From Pseudomonadota bacterium (GTDB lineage: Bacteria; Pseudomonadota; Alphaproteobacteria; Reyranellales; Reyranellaceae), in contig JAFEFF010000205.1 in NCBI GenBank assembly GCA_018240745.1, positions 1 through 40,655 on the forward strand: a stretch of 40,655 nt of DNA, in the 5' to 3' direction. The position numbers were made by a program, and so were the translations under genes. Positions 15,975-23,791 of the stretch are shown piece by piece. Each line of letters opens with the position of its first letter. The stretch's first letter is position 1. A model generated the notes under the pieces. The model had not been told where the DNA came from and did no database searches. It saw nothing but the letters and a program-made list of their open reading frames with translations.

Positions 15975-16738
15975 ACGAGGTTGATGCGGCAGCCGCAGAG
16001 CTCGATCTGAGTCGGGCTGCTCGGGATATGGGGTTGTGGATGGTGCCGCTTGCGCGCGCGCGCCAGCACCGCGCCGCGGTCGACCGCCTTGATATCGTAG
16101 GCCGAGACGCCCGGCCCGCGGTCGTCGGCGATCGGCACGAAGCGGATCTCGCCGTCGTCGTCGAGCCGGATGATGTCGCCCTCGACCGGGCGGTCGAGGA
16201 TTTTGGACCACAGTGCTGCCGCGGCGTCGGGATCGGCAGCCTGGATCTCGACGCCGCCCAGGCCGTTGGTGACGTTGGACTTCGAATGCGGCAGCCAGTC
16301 CCTGGAGGCGGGCGGCCACCACAGCTTGGCATCGGTGCCCGCCGGCGCCACCGTCTGGTCGATCGACAGCAGCACGCCCGCCGTGTCGGACGGATGGAAG
16401 TGTGTGTACTTGTACTCGGCGGTGTCCTTCTTCTCGACCGCGCGCACCCCGAGCGCGGTGATGCGTTCGCGTTCCCTGATGGCGTCGGGAACCTGCAGGA
16501 TCACCATGTAACCGCCATCACCGCGGCGGCGCTGGATGTAGCGGCCGGCCGAGGTACCTTCCCGGGTCGGCGAGACGATCTCGAGGAAGTCGTGGCCGGT
16601 CGGGCAGACCACGTTGGCCAGGCCCCACTTGCCGACGCCCGGATCGCGGTAGGCGATGTCGATGCCCAAGGTCTCGCACAGTTCGCTGGCATTGCTTTCG
16701 AGGTCCTTGCAGACAAAGACCACCTGCCTGAGCTTCAT
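15971..16738 (-). CDS. VOC (glyoxalase-fold) family protein
   Basis: A 255-residue protein with two beta-alpha-beta-beta-beta modules. The first starts MKLRQVVFVCKDLESNASEL and includes ANVVCPTGHDFLEIVSPT. The second includes NGLGGVEIQAADPDAAAALW and ends in a short Cys-containing strand. The fold covers metal-dependent dioxygenases, isomerases and resistance proteins. It heads an operon with a glutathione transferase, so detoxification or handling of a glutathione adduct is plausible. The start is fixed by GGAGGAG a few bases upstream. It is divergent from the LivM-like permease gene. Confidence 0.8.
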   Translation of the reverse strand: MKLRQVVFVCKDLESNASELCETLGIDIAYRDPGVGKWGLANVVCPTGHDFLEIVSPTREGTSAGRYIQRRRGDGGYMVILQVPDAIRERERITALGVRAVEKKDTAEYKYTHFHPSDTAGVLLSIDQTVAPAGTDAKLWWPPASRDWLPHSKSNVTNGLGGVEIQAADPDAAAALWSKILDRPVEGDIIRLDDDGEIRFVPIADDRGPGVSAYDIKAVDRGAVLARARKRHHPQPHIPSSPTQIELCGCRINLV

Positions 16739-16780
16739 CGTCTCCTCCAAATCCTTCGCTTTCCGTCCTATGGTAACGCG

Positions 16781-17719
16781 ATGCGGACCGTGTGGACCAT
16801 GGGCTTCGTGGCATCGGCCGCCCTCTCCTTCGCCTTCCCCGACTTCATCGTCTTCCGCTTCACGCAGGCGGCCATCTGGGCGCTGGCGCTGCTGGGGCTG
16901 GTCCTGCTGTGCGGGGTGAGCGGCCAGTTCTCGTTCGCGCAAGCCGCCCTGTTCGGCATGGGGGCTTACTCGGCCGCGCTGGTCGTCAATCATACCGTGC
17001 TGCCGGTCTACGCCGCCCTGCTGGTCGCGCCGCTGGTCGGCTACGCGGCGGGCTATGGGCTGGGTCGCGTGGCGGGCCCGCACGATATCTGGACGCAGGC
17101 GCTGATCGGCTACGCCCTGGCGATTGCCTTCCCGCAGCTCCTGCGCTGGCAGCCGATCGCCGCCTGGACCGGCGGCGTGTCGGGCCTCTACCTCGATCTG
17201 CCGGCGGCACCGTTCGAGGGTCTGAGCGCCGACCGTTGGCTGTTCCTGCTGAGCCTCGGGCTGCTGGGCGGCGGGGCATGGCTGGTCGCCGATATCCTGC
17301 GCAGCCGCTCGGGCCGCGCCATGATCGCAGCCCGCGACCACGACCTCGCCGCAGCGGCGCAAGGCATCGACGTCGTGGCGGTGCGCGCGGTCGCGAGCGG
17401 GCTGGCGGGCGGCTGCCTCGCGCTGGCCGGCTGCCTGTCGGCAATGCAGTACGGCTATGTCGGCCCCACCTCGTACAGCTTCGCCCTATCGGTCCAGATG
17501 CTGTTCGGCCTGGTGGTCGGCGGCATGAACTCGATCGTCGGCGCCCTGATCGGCGGGGTGATGCTCGAGTTCCTGCCCGGCCTGATCGCCGGGCTCGGCA
17601 AGGGCCTGTCGGCCCTGCTCTATGCCGTGCTGATGATCGCCGCCATCGTGGCAATGCCGAACGGCATCGCCGGCCTGGTGAAGCGCCGAAGGAGCGCTCG
17701 AACGCTCAGTAACCCTTGA
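16781..17719 (+). CDS. branched-chain amino acid ABC transporter permease (LivM-like)
   Basis: A 312-residue inner-membrane permease with about eight to ten hydrophobic helices. SGQFSFAQAALFGMGAYSAAL is the LivM/LivH signature near helix 2. The coupling loop reads RSRSGRAMIAARDHDLAAAAQGIDV (EAA-like), and GPTSYSFALSVQMLFGLVVGGMNSIVGALIGG closes the protein. LivM pairs with LivH, LivG, LivF and a binding protein. None of these adjoin, although a binding protein lies at 4506. It may form part of a scattered transporter or be a leftover. ATG 16781 is chosen; ATG 16799 is also possible, and neither has a strong ribosome binding site. The 3' end overlaps the convergent crotonase by 14 bases. Confidence 0.85.
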   Translation: MRTVWTMGFVASAALSFAFPDFIVFRFTQAAIWALALLGLVLLCGVSGQFSFAQAALFGMGAYSAALVVNHTVLPVYAALLVAPLVGYAAGYGLGRVAGPHDIWTQALIGYALAIAFPQLLRWQPIAAWTGGVSGLYLDLPAAPFEGLSADRWLFLLSLGLLGGGAWLVADILRSRSGRAMIAARDHDLAAAAQGIDVVAVRAVASGLAGGCLALAGCLSAMQYGYVGPTSYSFALSVQMLFGLVVGGMNSIVGALIGGVMLEFLPGLIAGLGKGLSALLYAVLMIAAIVAMPNGIAGLVKRRRSARTLSNP

Positions 17720-18497
17720 AGACCGGCGCGCGCTTCTCGACGAAGGCGCGGGCGGCTTCCTTGTGGTCCTCGGTTTCGCCGGTGCGGATCATCCGCGCGG
17801 CCTCGCTGTCGAGCGCCTCGGAGAGCGTGCCCTCCTCCGCCACCTTCATGTTCTTTTTCACGTGCCACCACGCGACGCGCGGGCCGGCGGCGAGCTTCCT
17901 GGCGAACGCCATGGTCTCGCCGTCGAGCTTGTCGTCCTCGACCACGCGGTTGGCGAGGCCGAGCTTCTCGATCTGCTCGGCGTTCAGGATCTCGGCCGTG
18001 AAATAGAGCTCGCGCGCCTTCGCGGTGCCGACCAGCTTGTGGAGGAAATAGTGCGAGCCGAAGTCGCCGGAGAAGCCGACCTTGGCGAAGGCCGTGGTCA
18101 TGCGCGCGCTCTTGCCGACGAAGCGCATGTCGGCCGCCAGCGCGATCGACAGGCCCGCGCCCGCCGCCACGCCATTCACCATGGCGATGGTCGGCTTGCC
18201 CATTTCGTGGAGCAGCTCCGACACGCGCATGCGGATGCGGATATCGTGGACCTTGTCCTCGTAGGTCTTCTCCTGATCGCGCCCGGCCGCCATCGACTTC
18301 ACGTCGCCGCCGGCGCAGAACGCCTTTTCCCCCGCACCGCGCACCACCACGCAGCCGATGTCGCGGCTGCCAGCGGCCTCGTCGAGCGACTGGTGGAAGG
18401 CGCTCATCATGTCCCGGGAAAGCGCGTTCATCGCGTCGGGGCGATTGAAGGTGAGCTTCATCACGCCGTCCTCGACGGACTTCAGCAGGTCTGGCAT
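17706..18497 (-). CDS. enoyl-CoA hydratase/isomerase (crotonase) family protein
   Basis: A 263-residue crotonase of normal length. It has the LTFNRPDAMNALS opening, the CoA-binding/oxyanion block KAFCAGGDVKSM, the second oxyanion block MVNGVAAGAGLSIALAADMRF, and the FSGDFGSHYFLHKLVG helix. The C-terminal TEDHKEAARAFVEKRAPVF is typical. The usual active-site Glu pair is partly replaced (FSGDFG at the first position), so hydration may not be the reaction. GGAGGAG precedes the ATG. It is divergent from a second crotonase at 18618. The role is presumably acyl-CoA turnover in the cytoplasm. Confidence 0.87.
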   Translation of the reverse strand: MPDLLKSVEDGVMKLTFNRPDAMNALSRDMMSAFHQSLDEAAGSRDIGCVVVRGAGEKAFCAGGDVKSMAAGRDQEKTYEDKVHDIRIRMRVSELLHEMGKPTIAMVNGVAAGAGLSIALAADMRFVGKSARMTTAFAKVGFSGDFGSHYFLHKLVGTAKARELYFTAEILNAEQIEKLGLANRVVEDDKLDGETMAFARKLAAGPRVAWWHVKKNMKVAEEGTLSEALDSEAARMIRTGETEDHKEAARAFVEKRAPVFKGY

Positions 18498-18617
18498 GGG
18501 GGATCTCCTCCGGGATTGCGGATCGTGTCTGTTGCGGTGAATGTTTCCCAAAGAGTGAGGTCGCGCAACGGCATTCCGTCTTGCTGCGCGGAACCCCTTT
18601 GGAGGAGCGTCCGATCC

Positions 18618-19457
18618 ATGTCCTACGAGACCCTGCTCACGCAGCTGCAGGACGGCGTCATGACCGTGACGCTCAACCGACCCGACAAGCTCAACGCCTT
18701 CAACACGGTGATGAGCCGCGAGCTGATCGACTTCTTCCACGGCGTCAATGCCATGGACGAGGTGCGGGCGATCGTGGTGACCGGTGCCGGCCGCGCCTTC
18801 TGCGCCGGCGCCGATATCTCGGGCGGCAGCGGCGCCTTCCAGGTGTGGAATGACGGCACCAAACCCGTGAAGCGCGATCCCAGGGAGTCGATCACGCTGG
18901 CGATCTTCAATTGCCTGAAGCCGATCGTGGCGGCGATCAACGGCCCGGCGGTCGGCGTGGGCATCACCATGTGCCTGCCGATGGACATCCGCATGATGTC
19001 GGCCACGGCGCGGATCGGGTTCGTGTTCAACAAGCGCGGCATGGCGATGGAGGCCGGCTCTTCATGGTTCCTGCCGCGGCTGGTCGGCATGCAGAAGGCG
19101 CAGGAATGGGTGATGTCGGCCGAGCTGTTCGGCGCCGAGGAAGCCCTGAAGGGCGGCCTGGTGCGTTCGGTCCATGCCCCGGAGGAACTGGTGCCGGCCG
19201 CACAGGCGCTGGCCAGGAAGTTCGCCGACAAGGGCTCCTCGGCCGTGGCCGCCGCCGTGAACCGCCGCCTGATGTGGAGCATGCTGGGCGCGCAGGACCC
19301 GCTCGACGCGGTGACCCTCGACGTCGCCTGCGTCGGCTACCTCGCCGCCGGCGCGGACGCCCAGGAGGGCATCAAATCCTTCTTCGAGAAGCGCCCGCCG
19401 GCCTTCCCGCTCAAGCCCTCCAAGGACATGCCGCCCTTCGGGCCGTGGGCAGAGTAA
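18618..19457 (+). CDS. enoyl-CoA hydratase/isomerase (crotonase) family protein
   Basis: A 279-residue crotonase. It shows VTLNRPDKLNAFN, RAFCAGADISGGSG (first oxyanion block), INGPAVGVGITMCLPMDIRMMS (second), and FNKRGMAMEAGSSWFLPRLVG. EAGSSWFLPRLVG is the arrangement seen in isomerase/hydratase members with a Glu in this loop. The end reads EGIKSFFEKRPPAF. GGAGGAG lies 10 bases before the ATG. It faces away from another crotonase, 120 bases apart, so the two may share regulation. Substrate unknown. Confidence 0.88.
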   Translation: MSYETLLTQLQDGVMTVTLNRPDKLNAFNTVMSRELIDFFHGVNAMDEVRAIVVTGAGRAFCAGADISGGSGAFQVWNDGTKPVKRDPRESITLAIFNCLKPIVAAINGPAVGVGITMCLPMDIRMMSATARIGFVFNKRGMAMEAGSSWFLPRLVGMQKAQEWVMSAELFGAEEALKGGLVRSVHAPEELVPAAQALARKFADKGSSAVAAAVNRRLMWSMLGAQDPLDAVTLDVACVGYLAAGADAQEGIKSFFEKRPPAFPLKPSKDMPPFGPWAE

Positions 19458-19565
19458 GCCTTCCGGGCCATCCTGGAGAGCGCTCGACCGACAGGGCGCG
19501 AGGACACGGACCTGGCGGCACGGCGAAATTGACGGCTTGGAAGGACGGCGCGACAGGCGTCTAAT

Positions 19566-19586
19566 GGACCTCCTGTCGGAGGTGCC
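19566..19586 (+). promoter_or_regulatory. hairpin that sequesters the ribosome binding site
   Basis: ACCTCC (19568-19573) pairs perfectly with the Shine-Dalgarno GGAGGT (19578-19583) across a TGTC loop. Two more G-C pairs form across a one-base bulge. The ATG follows 5 bases after the Shine-Dalgarno. Translation of the large unassigned protein could be held back unless the stem is opened. Confidence 0.5.
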
Positions 19587-19588
19587 TC

Positions 19589-21187
19589 ATGTCGCCTGAC
19601 TCAGCGTCCGTTGCGAATACGCGTTCCGACCCTCTCTACGGCGCGCTCGAGGAGCGCATCCTCGATCGCGACCAGAAAGGCGCGAGCGAGGTCTACTACG
19701 AGCTCGCGAGGTCGGGCCGGCCGTTGACCGAGATGCTGCGCGAGGCCGTGCGCATCCACGCGCCCTACACCCATGTGCCCTATCACGAGCGTATGGACGA
19801 CGGGTACGTGAACTTCGTCAACAACGACCACTGCCTGCTGAGCGCACGCGCCACGCTGTACCTGTCGAAGATGGTGCCGACCGCCGCTGCCGGCCTGCCG
19901 ATGGCGCAGACCATCTGGTACATCCCGACGGGTCTCGACATCTGGAACCAGAAGATCGGCAAGGCGCCGGGCCACTACTCGCGTGGCATGACGGTCGAAG
20001 GCACACCGCCCGCGCCCGTCGTGCACTGGCCCGACCAGGATCCGCTTCAGCTCGAAGGGCCGTTGAAGGAGCGGCTCGGACAGTGGGCGACCCTGGTGCA
20101 TCGCGGCCAGGTGGTCGACGCCTATCGCGTGTTCCTCGGCCTGATGGCCAATCCGTCGGAGCGGCGCGCGACGCTGGCCGAGCTCGTGTTCGCCGGCCTG
20201 ATCGACGTGCAGGACCGCTCGTTCCAGAACCGCTCCTACACCACCGGCCACAAGTCGTTTCGTGCCCGTGCAACGGTCGAGCTCGGCGAGGCGATCGGCT
20301 GGGACGCGGCGCACGACGTGCTCTATGCCGGTGCGCTCGACATCGCGGTTGGCCCGCGCTGGTACTCGCTCTATGAGGTCGCCTGCAACGCGGTCATGGT
20401 CTACCTCGGCGGCCAGACGCTGCACGCGGTTCCCTATGGCGGCACGATCGAGATGGAGCGCGAGATCCTCGCCAACAACAAGGCGTCGCTCACCAAGGCG
20501 GAGTCGGATGCGCTGATCGAGACGGTGCTGCGCCAGCCCGAGCCCGCCTATCTCCTGAAGGTCACCGAGCTGCTGAAGGCCGGCAAGAGCCCGCGCTCGC
20601 TGCTCGACGCGCTCCAGATCGGCTCGGCCCAGGTGATCCTGGAGACGCACGGCGAGCTCAACTTCTCCCTGCCGCAGCACTGCTTCGAGTACCTCAACGC
20701 GCTCGCCTGGTTCTGGGACACGTTCGAGCATCCGCAGCGGGTCAAGCTGCTCTACCTCGCTGCCGCCTATCTCAACCAGGCCGCGCATCACCAGCGGTTG
20801 ATCGGTGACCTGCTGCCGCCACGGATCGAGAAGCCCGACGCGAGCGGCCTCGATGCCGAGCGCATGGCGGCCGCGGTCGAGACGGCGACGCTCGCCCTCG
20901 ACGCGCCCAAGGCGGACGGCTGGACCGAGGCCTATCTCGAGGCCGGGCACGATCCCGCGCTGCTGGTGCGGACCCTGGCGATGGCCTGCTCACGGCTCGG
21001 CAACGATCCGCACAACCAGGAGATCGCGCTCTGCCTGCTCGAGGATTACGGCCGCAACCGCAATCCCGACCGCGCGCGCCTGCTGGTGGCGGCGGCACAC
21101 CACACGGCGGGCCACCGCAAGTACGGCGATCCGCTGGACTGCAGCCGCCGCTTCGGCCAGGCGCTGGGCATCGCGGCGCTGCATTGA
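19589..21187 (+). CDS. large soluble protein of unknown function, His-rich motifs
   Basis: A 532-residue protein with no signal peptide or membrane segment; mostly helical by composition. I do not recognise the family. Visible landmarks are EVYYELARSGRPLTEMLREAVRIHAPYTHVPYHER (about 30-68), FVNNDHCLLSARATLYL, GHYSRGMTVEG, VHWPDQDP, the SYTTGHKSFRARA block, LHAVPYGG, ETHGELNFSLPQHCFEY, NQAAHHQRLIGDL, and near the C-terminus AAAHHTAGHRKYGDPLDCS. Several of the His residues sit in pairs or beside Asp/Glu on predicted helices, which could mean a metal site or haem contact. That is inference. The tail recalls HH-containing C-termini of questin-oxidase-like proteins, but the match is not strong enough to name it. 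GGAGGT gives a good start, inside a hairpin. It stands alone: nearest neighbours are crotonase and VOC genes. Confidence 0.8.
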   Translation: MSPDSASVANTRSDPLYGALEERILDRDQKGASEVYYELARSGRPLTEMLREAVRIHAPYTHVPYHERMDDGYVNFVNNDHCLLSARATLYLSKMVPTAAAGLPMAQTIWYIPTGLDIWNQKIGKAPGHYSRGMTVEGTPPAPVVHWPDQDPLQLEGPLKERLGQWATLVHRGQVVDAYRVFLGLMANPSERRATLAELVFAGLIDVQDRSFQNRSYTTGHKSFRARATVELGEAIGWDAAHDVLYAGALDIAVGPRWYSLYEVACNAVMVYLGGQTLHAVPYGGTIEMEREILANNKASLTKAESDALIETVLRQPEPAYLLKVTELLKAGKSPRSLLDALQIGSAQVILETHGELNFSLPQHCFEYLNALAWFWDTFEHPQRVKLLYLAAAYLNQAAHHQRLIGDLLPPRIEKPDASGLDAERMAAAVETATLALDAPKADGWTEAYLEAGHDPALLVRTLAMACSRLGNDPHNQEIALCLLEDYGRNRNPDRARLLVAAAHHTAGHRKYGDPLDCSRRFGQALGIAALH

Positions 21188-21255
21188 CAGGGCCGCAGGC
21201 GGACCGCATGTTCGGGCGGCTGCTGTAGGGCGCATCGGGTCGAACCGAAGGGGCT

Positions 21256-21936
21256 ATGCCCACCTACGTCACCTCAACCGACGTTGCGCCCATGCCCAAT
21301 CTCGAGAACCTCCGCAAGCAGGCGAAGCTCTATCTGCGCTGGCACCGCGAGCGCTACCACCCGGTCGCGGCGCAAATCCGTGCCGTGCTGCCGCGCTTCA
21401 AGGAGCTGACCGACCGCGCGATCCTCGACGGTGAGTTCAGGCTCGACGATGCGCAGGAGCTGGTCGCCCGCCAGTCGGGCTTCGAGACATGGCAGGCGCT
21501 CAAGGCAGGAGTGCAAGCCATGCCCGACATCGATCCCGCCGTCATCGAGCCCAGGCTCAGCGCCGTCGAGGCGCAGCTCTTCGTCACCGACATCAAGTCG
21601 GCGTGCGCCTTCTTCACCGGCAAGCTCGGCTTCAAGGTCGTCTTCACCTACGGCGACCCGCCATTCTACGGCCAAGTGAAGCGCGACAACGCGGCGATCA
21701 ACCTGCGCCTGGTCTGCGAGCCGGTCTATGTCGACGACATCCGCGAGCGCGAGGAGCTGCTCGGCGCTTCGCTGACGGTCGACGGCGCGACGGAGATCAA
21801 GCAGCTCTTCCTGCAATACCAGGCGGCCGGCGTCGACTTCTTCCGGCCGCTCAAGCAGGAGCCATGGGGCGCGCGCACCTTCATCGTGCGCGATCCCGAC
21901 GGCAATCTCCTGCTGTTCGCCGGGCCTCACAGCTAG
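21256..21936 (+). CDS. VOC-family protein with N-terminal helical domain
   Basis: A 226-residue protein. Residues about 13-95 form a helical region starting PNLENLRKQAKLYLRWHRERYHP and ending in SGFETWQALKAGV. This type of module is found before glyoxalase or ankyrin-like domains in bacteria. Residues about 105-226 form a VOC domain, with AQLFVTDIKSACAFFTGKLGF at the start and IVRDPDGNLLLFAG at the end. The last Glu seen in resistance dioxygenases is replaced by Leu, so a metal site is doubtful and a bleomycin-resistance-like binding role is possible. The start may instead be ATG 21292, where the conserved region begins. AAGGGG before 21256 is very close to the ATG. Confidence 0.78.
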   Translation: MPTYVTSTDVAPMPNLENLRKQAKLYLRWHRERYHPVAAQIRAVLPRFKELTDRAILDGEFRLDDAQELVARQSGFETWQALKAGVQAMPDIDPAVIEPRLSAVEAQLFVTDIKSACAFFTGKLGFKVVFTYGDPPFYGQVKRDNAAINLRLVCEPVYVDDIREREELLGASLTVDGATEIKQLFLQYQAAGVDFFRPLKQEPWGARTFIVRDPDGNLLLFAGPHS

Positions 21937-21951
21937 CCCGGGGCCGCCTGA

Positions 21952-22485
21952 TCAGCGCAACGCCGCCACCATCGCTCGCGCGATCGCGGCCGGCGACTTG
22001 GCGCCGGGCCGATACCAGGTGCGGGTCCAGTTGAGCGCACCCAGGAGCTGCAGGCGCCACAGGCTGCGATCGGTTCCGGGCGGCAGCGGCAACGCCGCGA
22101 CCAGCTCGACGAAGCGCTTCTCGTAGCCATCGCGCAGGGTCACCAGCCGGCGCTTCAGCCGGCTGTCGAGCTGGCCGAGGTCCGCCGTCATGACCGCCGA
22201 ATGCGCGGAGTCTGCCAGCAGCGAGTCGAGATGGGCCGCGCAGGCCGCCTCGAGCCGCGGCCACGGTCCGCGCGCCTTCTCCAGCGCCTCGTCGACCGCG
22301 GCGCCGATCTCGGCCACGCCTGCCTCGTAGACCGCCGCGATCAGGTCGTTCTTCGAGGGGAAGTGATGGTACATCGAGCCGGCCAGCATGCCGGCGCGGG
22401 CGGCGATATCGCGCATCGAGGTGGCCTCGAAGCCGTTTCGGGCGAACAGCCGGGCCGACACCGACAGGAGCTTGGCGCGCGACAT
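21952..22485 (-). CDS. TetR-family transcriptional repressor
   Basis: A 177-residue regulator. The N-terminal helix-turn-helix is clear: KLLSVSARLFARNGFEATSMRDIAARAGMLAGSMYHHFPSKNDLI, with the invariant YHHFPSK end (about 7-51). The C-terminal helical domain would bind a ligand and dimerise, with conserved Trp residues in the last third (LWRLQLLGALNWTRTWYRPG). It is divergent from a P450 gene, with a near-perfect palindrome between them. It therefore probably represses the P450/quinone oxidoreductase operon and itself until an aromatic, lipid or acyl-CoA-type inducer appears. Confidence 0.9.
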   Translation of the reverse strand: MSRAKLLSVSARLFARNGFEATSMRDIAARAGMLAGSMYHHFPSKNDLIAAVYEAGVAEIGAAVDEALEKARGPWPRLEAACAAHLDSLLADSAHSAVMTADLGQLDSRLKRRLVTLRDGYEKRFVELVAALPLPPGTDRSLWRLQLLGALNWTRTWYRPGAKSPAAIARAMVAALR

Positions 22486-22502
22486 TGCCGGGCATCCTAC
22501 CG

Positions 22503-22520
22503 ACCAAACACTTGTTTGGT
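22503..22520. promoter_or_regulatory. TetR operator between divergent regulator and P450
   Basis: ACCAAACACTTGTTTGGT has 8-bp arms that are exact reverse complements around a 2-base centre. The site lies 17 bases from the tetR start and 27 from the P450 start, and resembles AAACA-CT-TGTTT sites bound by TetR regulators of lipid and acyl-CoA genes. Binding would block both promoters. Confidence 0.75.
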
Positions 22521-22547
22521 AAGCCGGTCGCCGCTAGCGTGCCGGCC

Positions 22548-23771
22548 ATGGCCTACGTCTTCGATCTCGGCAATCCCGCGACCAACGCCGACCCGTTCCC
22601 CGAGTTCGCACGCCTGCGCGCCGAGGATCCGGTGCACTGGTCGCCGGCGATGAAGGCGTGGATCATCACCCGCCATGCCGACGTCAAGCAGGTGGCGCTC
22701 AACAACCGGCAGATCTCGGCCGATCGCCTGACGCCGTTCTTCAAGGCCAACCCCGAGTACCAGCGCGGCGGCATCGAGAGCCTGGTGCGCTACCTCAATC
22801 ACTGGATGGTCTTCCGCGACCCGCCGGACCACACGCGGCTCCGCCGGCTGTTCACCAAGGCTTTCACACCGACGGCGGTCGAGAACCTGCGGCCCAACAT
22901 CGAGGGCATCGTCGCGCACCTGATCGACGGCATGCAGGCCAAGGCAAAGCGCGGCGAAGGGGTCGATTTCATCGCCGACTTCGCCTATCCCCTGCCCGCC
23001 TCGGTGATCATGGACCTGCTCGGCGTGCCGCGCGCGGACCTCGAGCAGGTAAAGGTGTGGTCCGACGACATAGCGCTGTTCATCGGCACCGCCCAGGTCG
23101 CCGGCAACAAGTACCTGCGCGCCGAAGCCGGCGCCAGGGCGATGGCCGGCTACTTCCGCGGCCTGGTCGAGGCGCGCACCGCGGCGCCGACCGCCGACAT
23201 GATCAGTCAGCTCGTGCTGGCGCGCGACGACCGCGACGCACTCACCACCGACGAGATCATCGGCACCTGCATCCTGCTGCTGTTCGCCGGCCACGAGACC
23301 ACGACCAACCTGATCGGCAACGGCTTCCTCTATTCCATGCGCCATCGCGGGCAGTGGGAGCGGTTGATTGCCGATCCGCAACTGGCCGACAGCGCGGTCG
23401 AGGAGTACCTGCGCTACGACGGCCCGTCGGGCGCTCTGGCGCGCGTCGCCGCCGCCGACATCGCGATGGGCGGCAAGACCATTCGCGAGGGCCAACGCGT
23501 GTTCGCATTCATGAACTCGGCCAACCGCGATCCCGAGGCGTTCGACGCTCCCGAGCGCTTCGACATAGGCCGGCCGGCCAATCCGCATCTCACCTTCGGC
23601 CACGGCATCCACTTCTGCCTCGGCGCGCCGCTCGCCCGGCTGGAAGCGCGCATCGCCGCCGTGCGGCTGGCCGAGCGCCTGCCCGGCATCCGGCTCGAGG
23701 ATCATGGCGAGCTCGAATGGCACGATTCGCTGATCCTCCGCGGCGTGAAGCACCTGCCGGTTCTGCTGTAG
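22548..23771 (+). CDS. cytochrome P450
   Basis: A 407-residue soluble bacterial P450. The oxygen-binding I-helix AGHETT (A247-T251/252), ExxR as E286-Y-L-R289, and the haem loop FGHGIHFCLG with ligand C357 are all intact. It also has the FRDPPDHTRLRRL K-helix precursor of class I enzymes (CYP105/107-like). A redox partner (ferredoxin and reductase) is not in the window. A divergent TetR gene and operator precede it, and the quinone oxidoreductase follows 20 bases later, pointing to inducible breakdown of a hydrophobic substrate. The start at 22548 is chosen because a longer in-frame reading would run through the operator. No strong ribosome binding site is visible. Confidence 0.93.
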   Translation: MAYVFDLGNPATNADPFPEFARLRAEDPVHWSPAMKAWIITRHADVKQVALNNRQISADRLTPFFKANPEYQRGGIESLVRYLNHWMVFRDPPDHTRLRRLFTKAFTPTAVENLRPNIEGIVAHLIDGMQAKAKRGEGVDFIADFAYPLPASVIMDLLGVPRADLEQVKVWSDDIALFIGTAQVAGNKYLRAEAGARAMAGYFRGLVEARTAAPTADMISQLVLARDDRDALTTDEIIGTCILLLFAGHETTTNLIGNGFLYSMRHRGQWERLIADPQLADSAVEEYLRYDGPSGALARVAAADIAMGGKTIREGQRVFAFMNSANRDPEAFDAPERFDIGRPANPHLTFGHGIHFCLGAPLARLEARIAAVRLAERLPGIRLEDHGELEWHDSLILRGVKHLPVLL

Positions 23772-23791
23772 GGCGGGCTACAATCGCTGCC

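Noticed and set aside
19529..19566. TTGACG followed by TCTAAT as a sigma70-type promoter
   Set aside because: The spacing of about 25 bases is far too long for a functional pair.
19601..20950. Antisense 449-codon frame inside the unassigned protein gene
   Set aside because: Shows only shadow composition, while the plus-strand frame has a ribosome binding site and a normal residue mix.
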